Source of the DNA: Streptomyces sp. NRRL S-337
GTDB lineage: Bacteria > Actinomycetota > Actinomycetes > Streptomycetales > Streptomycetaceae
Direction: 5' to 3'
NCBI RefSeq assembly: GCF_000720175.1
Contig: NZ_JOIX01000013.1
Coordinates: 1 to 64,000, forward strand
DNA length: 64,000 bases
Both the position numbers and the translations under genes were made by a program. This document shows, piece by piece, positions 53,098-61,083 of this stretch; position 1 is the stretch's first letter, and every line of letters begins with the position of its first letter. Below the pieces are notes generated by a model. That model had not been told where the DNA came from. It worked only from the letters and a program-made list of their open reading frames with translations, and did no database searches.

Positions 53098-54257
53098 GGG
53101 CTCGGTACCTCCTCGGCGGCCCTGCGGTCGGCTGCGACGGTCCAGCCGGGGCCGAGGTGCAGTTTCCCCCAGGCGGCGTCGTCGAGCGCGGCCAGCCCGT
53201 CGGCGAGGGCCCGGCCGGGCGGGGCCGCGAGGTCGCCGGGGACGGTGAGGGCGGCGGCGGCGAAGAGGTGGCCGTATCGGGCCCGGGCGCGCAGCGGCAG
53301 GCCGCGGAGGGTGGCGGAGAGGAATCCGGCGGCGAACGCGTCGCCGGCGCCGACGGCGGCCACGACCTCGACGTCGAGCGCGCGGACGGTGGTGGCGGTG
53401 GCACCGTCCGGGCCCCCGTCGTGGAAGACGACGGCCCCTTCCGCACCCCGCTTGACCACCAGGACCTCCGGCTCGGGCAGGGCCGCGCGGATCGCCCGGC
53501 TGCCGGTGAGGCCCCAGGCGTCCCGGGCCTCGTCCTCACCGACGAAGACCAGGTCGGCCCCGCGCGCGAGGTCGAGCAGGACCCGCGGGCCGAGGGGGGT
53601 ACCTCCCTGTTCATGGGGGCGCCCCCGCTCGGACGAAGTCGAGAGTGGGGGCGGAGCCGAGAGCTTGGGGGAGCCGCGCCACAGGCCGGGCCGGTGGTTG
53701 ACGTCGAACGAGACGAGGGGGCGGCGGCCGGGGCGGCGCGCGGTCAGGGTGCGCAGCAGGTCGAGGCAGTCGGTGGACAGGGCCGCGGTGATGCCGGAGA
53801 GGTGCAGGATGCGGCCGTCCTGGAGGGCGCCGGTGTCCAGGGTGGTCACGGACATGGCGGAGGCCGCGGAACCGGCGCGGTAGTAGGCGACCTCGTGGGC
53901 GTCGGTGGCGCGGTCGCCGGCGGTGCGGAAGTAGATGCCGGTGGGGCGGGCCGGGTCGCGGCGCACCGCGGAGGTGTCGACGCCGTAGCCGGCGATGGTC
54001 GCCACGAGGTGGTCGCCGAAGCCGTCGGCGCCGACCCGGCTGACCCACTTCGTGCGGTGGCCGGCGGCGGCGAGCATGCAGGCGACGTTGGACTCCGCAC
54101 CGCCGATGGCGCGGTGGAAGGAGGGGACGTCGGCGAGCCGTCCGGGCCGGCCGGGCAGGAAGGTGACCATGGACTCGCCGAGGCAGACGACGTCGGCGGC
54201 CGGGGCGGGGGTGCCGTCCGGGCCGTGGGTGCCGCTGCCGTCCGGGGTCGCGGTCAC
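53094..54257 (-). CDS. PfkB-family sugar kinase (2-keto-3-deoxygluconate kinase type)
   Basis: A 387-residue ribokinase-superfamily kinase. The substrate end starts V-V-C-L-G-E-S-M-V-T-F, and the catalytic anion-hole motif is G-A-G-D (303-306) in A-A-V-G-A-G-D-A-F-A. It resembles KDG kinases, which phosphorylate 2-dehydro-3-deoxygluconate. Residues about 196-222 (L-S-A-P-P-P-L-S-T-S-S-E-R-G-R) have no counterpart in the family and are encoded by an inserted GC-rich repeat. Activity may still be retained, since the insert falls in a surface region before D-L-A-R-G-A-D-L-V. The GTG at 54257 has an AAGGAG site 11 nt upstream. Confidence 0.85.
   Translation of the reverse strand: MTATPDGSGTHGPDGTPAPAADVVCLGESMVTFLPGRPGRLADVPSFHRAIGGAESNVACMLAAAGHRTKWVSRVGADGFGDHLVATIAGYGVDTSAVRRDPARPTGIYFRTAGDRATDAHEVAYYRAGSAASAMSVTTLDTGALQDGRILHLSGITAALSTDCLDLLRTLTARRPGRRPLVSFDVNHRPGLWRGSPKLSAPPPLSTSSERGRPHEQGGTPLGPRVLLDLARGADLVFVGEDEARDAWGLTGSRAIRAALPEPEVLVVKRGAEGAVVFHDGGPDGATATTVRALDVEVVAAVGAGDAFAAGFLSATLRGLPLRARARYGHLFAAAALTVPGDLAAPPGRALADGLAALDDAAWGKLHLGPGWTVAADRRAAEEVPSP
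53591..53672. repeat. Dispersed GC-rich repeat, copy B
   Basis: The core at 53615-53645 matches copy A at 46064-46099: minus-strand CTCTC-x-ACTTCGT-x-CGAGC, then GGGGG-x-GCCCCC. Flanking GAGCTTGGGGGA-type and GGGGGGTACC-type arms are present. The element lies in frame inside the PfkB kinase gene. Confidence 0.8.
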
Positions 54258-54441
54258 GATCGTGTGCACTCCTTCGCTGGGCTTGTCCGGGCGGGCCGTG
54301 CGTGGCCCGCCGGCACCGGAGGGTCTTCCCGACGATGTCTGCAACTTCCTGCGGTTTCCTGCGGTTTCCCGCCGTGTTTCCCACCATTGACCGGGCGATG
54401 GCCCGGATGTTAGACAGCTGCCAGCGATATGCGCAATGGTC

Positions 54442-54458
54442 GTTGCAGAGCATGCAAC
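54442..54458. promoter_or_regulatory. GTTGCA palindrome, candidate IclR operator
   Basis: GTTGCA-N5-TGCAAC lies 21 nt before the ATG of the deaminase gene. An overlapping GCAA-N6-TTGC dyad (54433-54446) extends it to the left. TTTCCTGCGG is also directly repeated further left (54346-54365). The divergent region serves both transcripts, and IclR proteins typically bind such TTGC/GCAA dyads. Confidence 0.55.
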
Positions 54459-54478
54459 ACGATCTTTGAGGAGGCCCC

Positions 54479-55768
54479 ATGACGGGGGAGCGGCTCGCGC
54501 AGGGACTTGCGGAACTCGCCGACGAACGCGTCGACCACCGCTTCAAGGGGCTTCCCCCGGACGCCGAGGGGCTGACCGTCGGCGAGCTGGCCGCCGAGCG
54601 CCGCAACCTCTTCGACGGCGGGTTCACCACCCCCGTCCTGGCCCTCTCCGCGGAGGCCGTCGAGCACAACCTGGCCGCCCTGGAGACCTATTCCACCCGG
54701 CACGGCCTGGCCTTCGCCCCGCACGGCAAGACCTGTATGGCCCCCCAGCTCTTCGCCCGCCAACTGGAGCACGGCGCCTGGGGCATCACCGCGGCCGTCC
54801 CGCACCAGGCCCGGGTCTACCGCACGTACGGCATCCAGCGGATCTTCCTGGCCAACGAGCTGGTGGACGCCGCCGCGCTGCGCTGGCTGGCCGGTGAGCT
54901 GGCCGCCGACCCCGACTTCCGCTTCGTCTGCTACGTCGACTCGCTGCCCGGCATCGCGCTGATGGACACCGCGCTGCGGGAGGCCGGCGCCACCCGCCCG
55001 GTCGACGTGGTCATCGAACTGGGCGCGGGCGAGGGCGCCCGCACCGGCGTCCGTACCGAGGCCGAGTGCCTCGAACTCGCCGACGCCATCGCGGGCGTGG
55101 ACACCCTCCGGCTGGTGGGCGTCGCCGGGTACGAGGGCGAGGTGCCGGACGCCGACGGCGAGCGGGTGCGCGCCTGGCTGCGCCGGCTGGTGGCACTGGC
55201 CGTGGAGTTCGACAAGGCCGGCCGGTTCGCCGATCTGGACCGGATCATCGTCAGCGCCGGCGGCAGCGCCTGGTTCGACGCGGTCGCCGAGGTCTTCGAG
55301 GAGATCCCCGCGCTGTCGGCGCCGGTCCTGAAGCTGCTGCGCTCGGGCGCGTACGTCTCGCACGACGACGGCCACTACCGCCGGCTGACCCCCTTCAACC
55401 GCGTCCCGGAGGAGGGCGATCTGCAGCCCGCCTTCCGGCTGTGGGCGCAGGTCGTCTCCCGCCCCACGCCCGGCCAGGCGTTCCTCAACGCGGGCAAGCG
55501 CGACGCGGCCCACGACCTGGACCTGCCGCGGGCCCAGGTCGTGCGGTCCGGCCGGGACGGCACCGAGCGGCCGGCGGACGGGATCACCGTCACCGGGCTG
55601 TCCGACCAGCACGCCTGGCTGGCGACGGAACGTGCCGGTGACGTCGAGGTCGGCGACTGGGTCGGGCTGGGGCTGTCCCACCCGTGCACGTCGTTCGACA
55701 AGTGGCAGCTGATCCCGCTCGTCGAACGGGACGGCACGGTCGTCGACTTCGTCCGCACCTTCTTCTGA
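54479..55768 (+). CDS. PLP-dependent D-amino-acid deaminase/aldolase-fold enzyme
   Basis: A 429-residue fold-type III PLP enzyme related to eukaryotic-type D-serine dehydratase and D-threonine aldolase. The PLP lysine is K84 in P-H-G-K-T-C-M-A-P, and the metal pair H401 and C403 (S-H-P-C) near the C-terminus matches the zinc site of D-serine dehydratase. Expected chemistry is deamination of a D-amino acid (for example D-serine to pyruvate) or retro-aldol cleavage. A D-aminoacylase gene follows 59 nt downstream, supplying substrate, and RidA could clear the imine product. Confidence 0.85.
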   Translation: MTGERLAQGLAELADERVDHRFKGLPPDAEGLTVGELAAERRNLFDGGFTTPVLALSAEAVEHNLAALETYSTRHGLAFAPHGKTCMAPQLFARQLEHGAWGITAAVPHQARVYRTYGIQRIFLANELVDAAALRWLAGELAADPDFRFVCYVDSLPGIALMDTALREAGATRPVDVVIELGAGEGARTGVRTEAECLELADAIAGVDTLRLVGVAGYEGEVPDADGERVRAWLRRLVALAVEFDKAGRFADLDRIIVSAGGSAWFDAVAEVFEEIPALSAPVLKLLRSGAYVSHDDGHYRRLTPFNRVPEEGDLQPAFRLWAQVVSRPTPGQAFLNAGKRDAAHDLDLPRAQVVRSGRDGTERPADGITVTGLSDQHAWLATERAGDVEVGDWVGLGLSHPCTSFDKWQLIPLVERDGTVVDFVRTFF

Positions 55769-55827
55769 TCGCCCGCGTCCGCCCGGGCTCTGCTTCTCCC
55801 CTTCCGCCCTCCCCAAGAGGACCCGCC

Positions 55828-57450
55828 ATGGACCTGGTCATCCGCGACGTACGCGTCCTCGACGGCACCGGCGGCGCCTCCTACCGGGCGGATGTCGCGC
55901 TCGACGGCGGCCGGATCACCGCCGTCGTGCGCGAGGGCACCGGCCGCCGCCCCGCCGCCCGCCGCACCCTGGACGCCGGCGGCCTCGCCCTCTCCCCCGG
56001 CTTCATCGACATGCACGCCCACAGCGACCTGGCGCTGCTGCGCGACCCGGCGCACGAGGCCAAGACCGCCCAGGGCGTCACTCTCGAAGTCCTCGGCCAG
56101 GACGGCCTGTCGTACGCGCCGGTCGACGACCGCACCCTCGCCCAGGTCCGCCAGGCCATCACCGGCTGGAACGGCGGCGGCCCCGGGGACACCTCCCTCG
56201 ACTTCGACTGGCGGACGGTCGGCGGCTACCTCGACCGCCTGGACCGCGGCTTCAACGGAGAGGGCATCGCGGTCAACGCCGCCTACCTCGTCCCGCAGGG
56301 CACGGTCCGGATGTACGCGGTCGGCTGGGACGACCGGGACCCGACCCCGGCCGAGCTCGACCACATGAAGCGCCTGGTCGCTTCAGGCCTGGAACAGGGC
56401 GCCGTCGGCATGTCGTCCGGCCTCACCTACACCCCCGGCATGTACGCCAAGGACGCCGAACTCACCGAACTGTGCCGGGTGGTGGCCGCGTACGACGGCT
56501 ACTACTGTCCCCACCACCGCAGTTACGGGGCGGGCGCCCTGGCCGCGTACCAGGAGATGGTCGACCTCACGCGCACCGCCGGCTGCGCCCTCCACCTCGC
56601 CCACACCACCATGAACTTCGGGGTGAACCAGGGCCGGGCCGCCGACCTCCTCGCCCTCCTCGACGACGCGATCGCCGCGGGCGCGGACATCAGCCTCGAC
56701 ACCTATCCGTACACCCCCGGCTCCACCACTCTCGTGGCGATGCTGCCCAGTTGGGCCAATGAGGGCGGCCCGGATGCCACCCTCGCCCGGCTCCGCGACG
56801 ACGGGACCGCCGAACGCATCCGCCACCACATCGAGGAGCTCGGCTCCGACGGCTGCCACGGCGTACCGATCGCCTGGGACACCATCGAGATCTCCGGCGT
56901 CGCCGACCCCGCCCTCGCCCCCTGCGTCGGCAAGACGGTCGCGCAGGCCGCCGCCGCACGCGGCGAGACCCCCTGGGCCACCGCCCGCGCCCTCCTCCTC
57001 GACGACCGTCTCGGCCCGACGATCCTCCAGCACGTCGGCCACGAGGAGAACGTCCGCGCGATCATGAAGCACCCGGTGCACACCGGCGGCAGCGACGGCA
57101 TCCTCCAGGGCGACAAGCCGCACCCGCGCGCGTACGGCACCTTCCCGCACTACCTCGGCCACTACGTCCGCGAACTGGGCGTGCTGTCCCTGGAGGAGTG
57201 CGTGGCCCATCTGACGGGCCGACCGGCGGCCCGGCTGCGGCTGCCCGACCGCGGGCTGATCCGCGAGGGACACCGCGCCGACCTGGTCCTCTTCGACCCG
57301 GACACGGTGGCGGCGGGCTCGACGTTCGAGGCCCCGCGCGCGCTGCCCGTCGGCATCCCGCACGTCCTGATCGACGGCCGCTTCGTCATCGAGGACGGCC
57401 GCCGGACGGACGTCCTCGCGGGACGGGCGGTGCGGCGCGGCACCCCTTAA
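55828..57450 (+). CDS. D-aminoacylase (N-acyl-D-amino-acid amidohydrolase family)
   Basis: A 540-residue amidohydrolase that should release D-amino acids from N-acyl forms. Metal ligands include H63 and H65 (D-M-H-A-H-S-D) and histidines in H-H-R-S-Y-G and L-H-L-A-H-T, with the conserved aspartate in G-G-S-D-G. The usual G-N-C-G motif of Zn-bound D-aminoacylases is replaced by L-G-Q-D-G (about 93-97), so the cysteine metal ligand is absent. The ATG has an AGAGG site. Its last 4 nt overlap the 3' end of the convergent KAP gene. Confidence 0.87.
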   Translation: MDLVIRDVRVLDGTGGASYRADVALDGGRITAVVREGTGRRPAARRTLDAGGLALSPGFIDMHAHSDLALLRDPAHEAKTAQGVTLEVLGQDGLSYAPVDDRTLAQVRQAITGWNGGGPGDTSLDFDWRTVGGYLDRLDRGFNGEGIAVNAAYLVPQGTVRMYAVGWDDRDPTPAELDHMKRLVASGLEQGAVGMSSGLTYTPGMYAKDAELTELCRVVAAYDGYYCPHHRSYGAGALAAYQEMVDLTRTAGCALHLAHTTMNFGVNQGRAADLLALLDDAIAAGADISLDTYPYTPGSTTLVAMLPSWANEGGPDATLARLRDDGTAERIRHHIEELGSDGCHGVPIAWDTIEISGVADPALAPCVGKTVAQAAAARGETPWATARALLLDDRLGPTILQHVGHEENVRAIMKHPVHTGGSDGILQGDKPHPRAYGTFPHYLGHYVRELGVLSLEECVAHLTGRPAARLRLPDRGLIREGHRADLVLFDPDTVAAGSTFEAPRALPVGIPHVLIDGRFVIEDGRRTDVLAGRAVRRGTP

Positions 57451-59576
57451 GGCGCCTCGGACCGGCCCCGCTCCCGGAGGGCGGCCAGCACGAGGTCGGT
57501 CAGCTCCTGGGCGTTGTTGGTGAGCGAGGCGCCGAGGGCCGCGGCTCGTTCCTCGCGCTCCGGGGACCGGCGGATGGTGAAGAAGACCACCGGTCCGTCG
57601 TACTGCCCGTCCTCCTTGAGGCGGTCCACCATGGCGAAGCCCTCGGTGTGGTCCCGCCCCCTGCTGATGTCGGAGATCAGCAGGTCGGGGGTGCGGGTCC
57701 GGACGGCCTGAACGGCGTCGGCGCTGTTCTCCACATGCCTCACCTGCACCCCGAGCCCCTCCAGCACCGTGCGCACCACGGCCTTGCGGTCCGGCTGGTC
57801 GTCGACCCACAGGGCGTCCAGCGGCGGTGCCTGGTACCCGCGGCCCTGCTGCGGATACCCGCCCTGCTGCGTCTGCGGCGGATACGCGGGCTCCTGCACC
57901 GGCTGCGGGTAGCCGCCCTGCGGCCCCGGCACCGGGTACCCGGACTGCCCGTACGGGGAGGCGGGCTGCTGCCGGGCCGCCGGTGCCGGCTGCGGCGGCA
58001 CCCCGTATGCCTGCTGCTGCCCGTAGCCGCCCACCCCCGCGTACGGGTCCTCGCCCGGCCAGGCCAGCGGCGGGCCGAACCCGGTGGCGTAGCCGTCCGC
58101 GCGGCCGTCCGGCAGGCTCTGCCACATGGGCGCCCACTCCCGGGACATCCGGGTCGGCTCGCCGCCCGCTCCCTGCGGGCCCTCGCGCAGCCGTTGCAGC
58201 AGCCGGTCCGCGTCCGGGCGGGCGGTCAGCTCGTCGACCAGCGAGGTGAACGCCGGGTTGACCACCAACGCGGGGAATTCCGTGGGGAGTTGACGCTCCA
58301 GCGCGGTCAGCACCGCCTCACCCGACCCTCCGAGCGGGTCCGGCGCCAGCAGGTCGTACGAGGAGAGGAAGGTCCGTACCCGCGTGAGTTGGTGGTCCGG
58401 GGGCGGGGCCGCGGCCGAGGCCAGCAGCGTGCGCCGCACCTCGCGGTAGGTGCGGAACTCGGCCACCACATCGCCGTCCACCGTGCCGGACGGGCCGGTC
58501 ATCATCCGGTAGAAGTCGGGATAGAAGTACTGCAGCAGCAGCGTCCTGACCACCGCGTCGGGGCCGAAGTCCCGCCAGACCGGGTTCAGGGTCGCTTCCA
58601 GGACGAAGCCGTTGACCAGGCGCTTGATCCGGCGCGGGTTGCGGTCCGAGCGCTGGACCAGCAGATCCACCAGGGCGTCGTCGAGCAGCGGCTCGATGCC
58701 CGCGGTCCGGGCGCACCACCGGATGTAGTCCTTGACCCCGTGGTTGTCGGGGGCCGGGATCCGGTAACTGGTCTGGAAGATCTTCTCCATGAACGCCGAG
58801 CCGGCCGGCGACAGGTCACGCAGCAGCCCGTTGGGCCCCAGCGCCGACCGGTCGCAGCCGATCATGAAGGCCAGCCCCGGCACGTCCAGATAGACCTTCA
58901 CCGCCTCGCAGACCGCGAGCACCGTCTCCTCCGAGCAGCGGTCGAGGTCGTCGATGAAGACCACCAGGAGCCGGCGCGGCCGGTTCTCGGTGTTCTGTGA
59001 CCACTCCTGCACCAGCTCGCCGATCGCCCCGCGCATCTCGTTGCGCGCCTGGGAGTCGACCGAGAGGCTCTTCCACAGCTCGTCGACGAGACCGGCCACC
59101 CCGAGCGGCCCGGCGACGACCGTGGTCAGCGCCCGGGCCGCCCGCAGCAGGGCGCGCCGCTCGCTGACCCGCGCCAGGCCGCGGCGCAGCACCCGCCGGT
59201 CGAAGCGCATCAGGACGGACTTGATCAGCCCCTCCAGCGCGTCGGCGCCGGTCGAGGTCCAGGCGTTGTACCAGACCGTGTGGACATCGGGGGCGAGCGC
59301 CAGGTCCGCGTCGACCAGCCGCATCAGGCTGCTCTTGCCCATGCCCCAGCCGGCGTCGACGGCGAGGGTGAAGGGGGTGGACGCGCGGGAGGCGACGAGC
59401 AGGCCGGCGAGCTGGCGGGCGGCGCGTCCGGCGCCGAGCAGATCCGCGCCGGACTCGGCCACCGGCTCGTCGTTGAGCAGTGCGAACGGCCCGTGCGGCA
59501 AAGGCGCGGTCAGGGCTGAGGGTGCGGGCGCGGCGGGGACGGGCGCGGCGGGAGGTAACGGAGCCGAGGTGGGCAT
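57447..59576 (-). CDS. KAP-family P-loop NTPase fused to a receiver domain
   Basis: A 709-residue fusion. Residues about 30-400 are a KAP NTPase: Walker A A-G-W-G-M-G-K-S (75-82), the family W-Y-N-A-W segment (102-106) and Walker B V-F-I-D-D-L-D-R-C (206-214). Unlike classical KAP proteins, no transmembrane insert is evident. Residues about 470-585 are a Gly/Gln/Tyr/Pro-rich disordered linker. Residues 587-705 form a response-regulator-like receiver with acidic pair D592-D593 (W-V-D-D-Q-P-D), candidate phospho-acceptor D636 (L-L-I-S-D) and T668, but N-N-A-Q stands where the conserved Lys-Pro is expected. No histidine kinase is adjacent. KAP relatives include the phage-exclusion protein PifA. 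Confidence 0.85.
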   Translation of the reverse strand: MPTSAPLPPAAPVPAAPAPSALTAPLPHGPFALLNDEPVAESGADLLGAGRAARQLAGLLVASRASTPFTLAVDAGWGMGKSSLMRLVDADLALAPDVHTVWYNAWTSTGADALEGLIKSVLMRFDRRVLRRGLARVSERRALLRAARALTTVVAGPLGVAGLVDELWKSLSVDSQARNEMRGAIGELVQEWSQNTENRPRRLLVVFIDDLDRCSEETVLAVCEAVKVYLDVPGLAFMIGCDRSALGPNGLLRDLSPAGSAFMEKIFQTSYRIPAPDNHGVKDYIRWCARTAGIEPLLDDALVDLLVQRSDRNPRRIKRLVNGFVLEATLNPVWRDFGPDAVVRTLLLQYFYPDFYRMMTGPSGTVDGDVVAEFRTYREVRRTLLASAAAPPPDHQLTRVRTFLSSYDLLAPDPLGGSGEAVLTALERQLPTEFPALVVNPAFTSLVDELTARPDADRLLQRLREGPQGAGGEPTRMSREWAPMWQSLPDGRADGYATGFGPPLAWPGEDPYAGVGGYGQQQAYGVPPQPAPAARQQPASPYGQSGYPVPGPQGGYPQPVQEPAYPPQTQQGGYPQQGRGYQAPPLDALWVDDQPDRKAVVRTVLEGLGVQVRHVENSADAVQAVRTRTPDLLISDISRGRDHTEGFAMVDRLKEDGQYDGPVVFFTIRRSPEREERAAALGASLTNNAQELTDLVLAALRERGRSEAP

Positions 59577-59634
59577 GCGCCCGGAGCGTACCGGGGCGGC
59601 CGTGCCCCCGCGCACCCCGCCGCGAAATCAGCAG

Positions 59635-59671
59635 CGACCCGGCCGGCCTACCCTGTCGGCCGGCCGGGTCG
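59635..59671. other. Strong hairpin in a divergent promoter region
   Basis: A 14-bp perfect stem (59635-59648 with 59658-59671) around a 9-nt loop lies between the KAP gene (leftward from 59576) and the aminotransferase gene (rightward from 59787). It looks like a terminator, but both neighbouring genes are transcribed away from it. Confidence 0.6.
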
Positions 59672-59786
59672 GGAGCGGCGTCCACCCTCCGGCCATCACG
59701 GCGCGTGAGGAAACACACACCCTGGGCTGATCAACGTGGGGAAAAACACCGGGCGGGCGGCGAAACACGCCCGTAAGGTGGCGGAC

Positions 59787-60998
59787 ATGCAGGTGATCCA
59801 GTCAACGAAGCTCGCCAACGTCTGCTACGAAATCCGTGGCCCGGTGCTCGAGGAGGCCATGCGGCTGGAGGCGGCGGGTCACCGCATCCTCAAGCTGAAC
59901 ACCGGCAACCCGGCGGCGTTCGGCTTCGAGTGCCCGCCCGAGATCCTGGAGGACATCCTCCGCACGGTCGGGACGGCGCACGGCTACGGCGACGCGAAGG
60001 GCCTGCTGTCCGCCCGCCGCGCGGTGATGCAGCACTACCAGACCAAGGGCATCGAGCTCTCCGTCGACGACATCTACCTGGGCAACGGCGTCTCCGAGCT
60101 GATCCAGATGTCGATGCAGGCGCTGCTGGACGACGGCGACGAGGTGCTGGTGCCGGCCCCGGACTACCCGCTGTGGACCGCGTCGGTCTCCCTGTCCGGC
60201 GGCACCGCCGTGCACTACCGCTGCGACGAGCAAGCCGACTGGATGCCGGACCTGGCCGACATCGAGCGGAGGGTCACCGACCGCACCAAGGCCATCGTCG
60301 TCATCAACCCCAACAACCCCACGGGCGCCGTGTACGACGACGCGCTGCTCCAGGGCATCGCGGAGATCGCCCGGCGGCACAACCTGATCGTCTGCGCCGA
60401 CGAGATCTACGACAAGATCCTCTTCGACGGGGTCACCCACACCCCGTTCGCCGCGCTCGCCCCGGACCTGCTGACGCTGACCTTCAACGGCCTGTCCAAG
60501 GCGTACCGGGTCGCCGGCTACCGCAGCGGCTGGCTGGCGGTGTGCGGCCCGAAGGCGCACGCCTCCTCGTACATCGAGGGGCTGACGATCCTCGCCAACA
60601 TGCGGCTGTGCGCCAACATGCCGGCCCAGCACGCGGTCGCCACGGCGCTCGGCGGCCGGCAGTCGATCAACGATCTGGTGCTGCCCGGCGGCCGGCTGCT
60701 GGAGCAGCGCGACACCGCGCACGAGCTGCTGACGCAGATCCCGGGGGTCAGCTGCGTGAAGCCGAAGGGCGCGCTGTACGCCTTCCCGCGGCTGGACCCC
60801 AAGGTGTACAAGATCAAGGACGACCGGCAGATGGTGCTGGACCTGCTGCGCGCCGAGAAGATCATGATCGTGCACGGCACCGGCTTCAACTGGCCCGAGC
60901 CGGATCACTTCCGGCTGGTCACCCTGCCCAGCAAGGACGACCTGGCGGACGCGGTGACCCGGATCGGCACCTTCCTCGACGGTTACGGACAGTACTGA
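59787..60998 (+). CDS. Alanine-type PLP aminotransferase (AlaA-like)
   Basis: A 403-residue fold-type I aminotransferase. The PLP lysine is K238 in F-N-G-L-S-K-A-Y-R, and N-P-N-N-P-T-G and D-E-I-Y-D-K-I-L-F-D are the usual cofactor-binding segments; the closing arginine lies in D-H-F-R-L-V-T-L-P. It most closely resembles AlaA/AspC-subfamily enzymes that interconvert pyruvate and alanine with glutamate. The ATG at 59787 has an AAGGTGG site upstream. A rightward promoter must lie in 59672-59786. Confidence 0.92.
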   Translation: MQVIQSTKLANVCYEIRGPVLEEAMRLEAAGHRILKLNTGNPAAFGFECPPEILEDILRTVGTAHGYGDAKGLLSARRAVMQHYQTKGIELSVDDIYLGNGVSELIQMSMQALLDDGDEVLVPAPDYPLWTASVSLSGGTAVHYRCDEQADWMPDLADIERRVTDRTKAIVVINPNNPTGAVYDDALLQGIAEIARRHNLIVCADEIYDKILFDGVTHTPFAALAPDLLTLTFNGLSKAYRVAGYRSGWLAVCGPKAHASSYIEGLTILANMRLCANMPAQHAVATALGGRQSINDLVLPGGRLLEQRDTAHELLTQIPGVSCVKPKGALYAFPRLDPKVYKIKDDRQMVLDLLRAEKIMIVHGTGFNWPEPDHFRLVTLPSKDDLADAVTRIGTFLDGYGQY

Positions 60999-61028
60999 GC
61001 CGGGCCGACTTCTATACGACCCACAACT

Positions 61029-61043
61029 TTAGACAGCGTCTAA
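61029..61043. promoter_or_regulatory. TTAGAC-N3-GTCTAA operator-like palindrome
   Basis: A perfect 6-bp inverted repeat with a 3-nt spacer, in AT-rich DNA upstream of the 61084 gene. TATACG (61013-61018) and TAGGAT (61046-61051) on either side are possible -10 elements. The shape is typical of TetR-family operators. Confidence 0.55.
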
Positions 61044-61051
61044 GCTAGGAT

Positions 61052-61078
61052 GGCTTCCTGGACTTTTTTCAGGAGGCC
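61052..61078 (+). promoter_or_regulatory. Hairpin sequestering the ribosome binding site
   Basis: In RNA, GGCUUCCUG (61052-61060) can pair with CAGGAGGCC (61070-61078) over 9 bp with one U-G pair, closing a 9-nt loop GACUUUUUU. The right arm contains the whole AGGAGG site (61071-61076) used by the ATG at 61084. Confidence 0.6.
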
Positions 61079-61083
61079 GTCCC

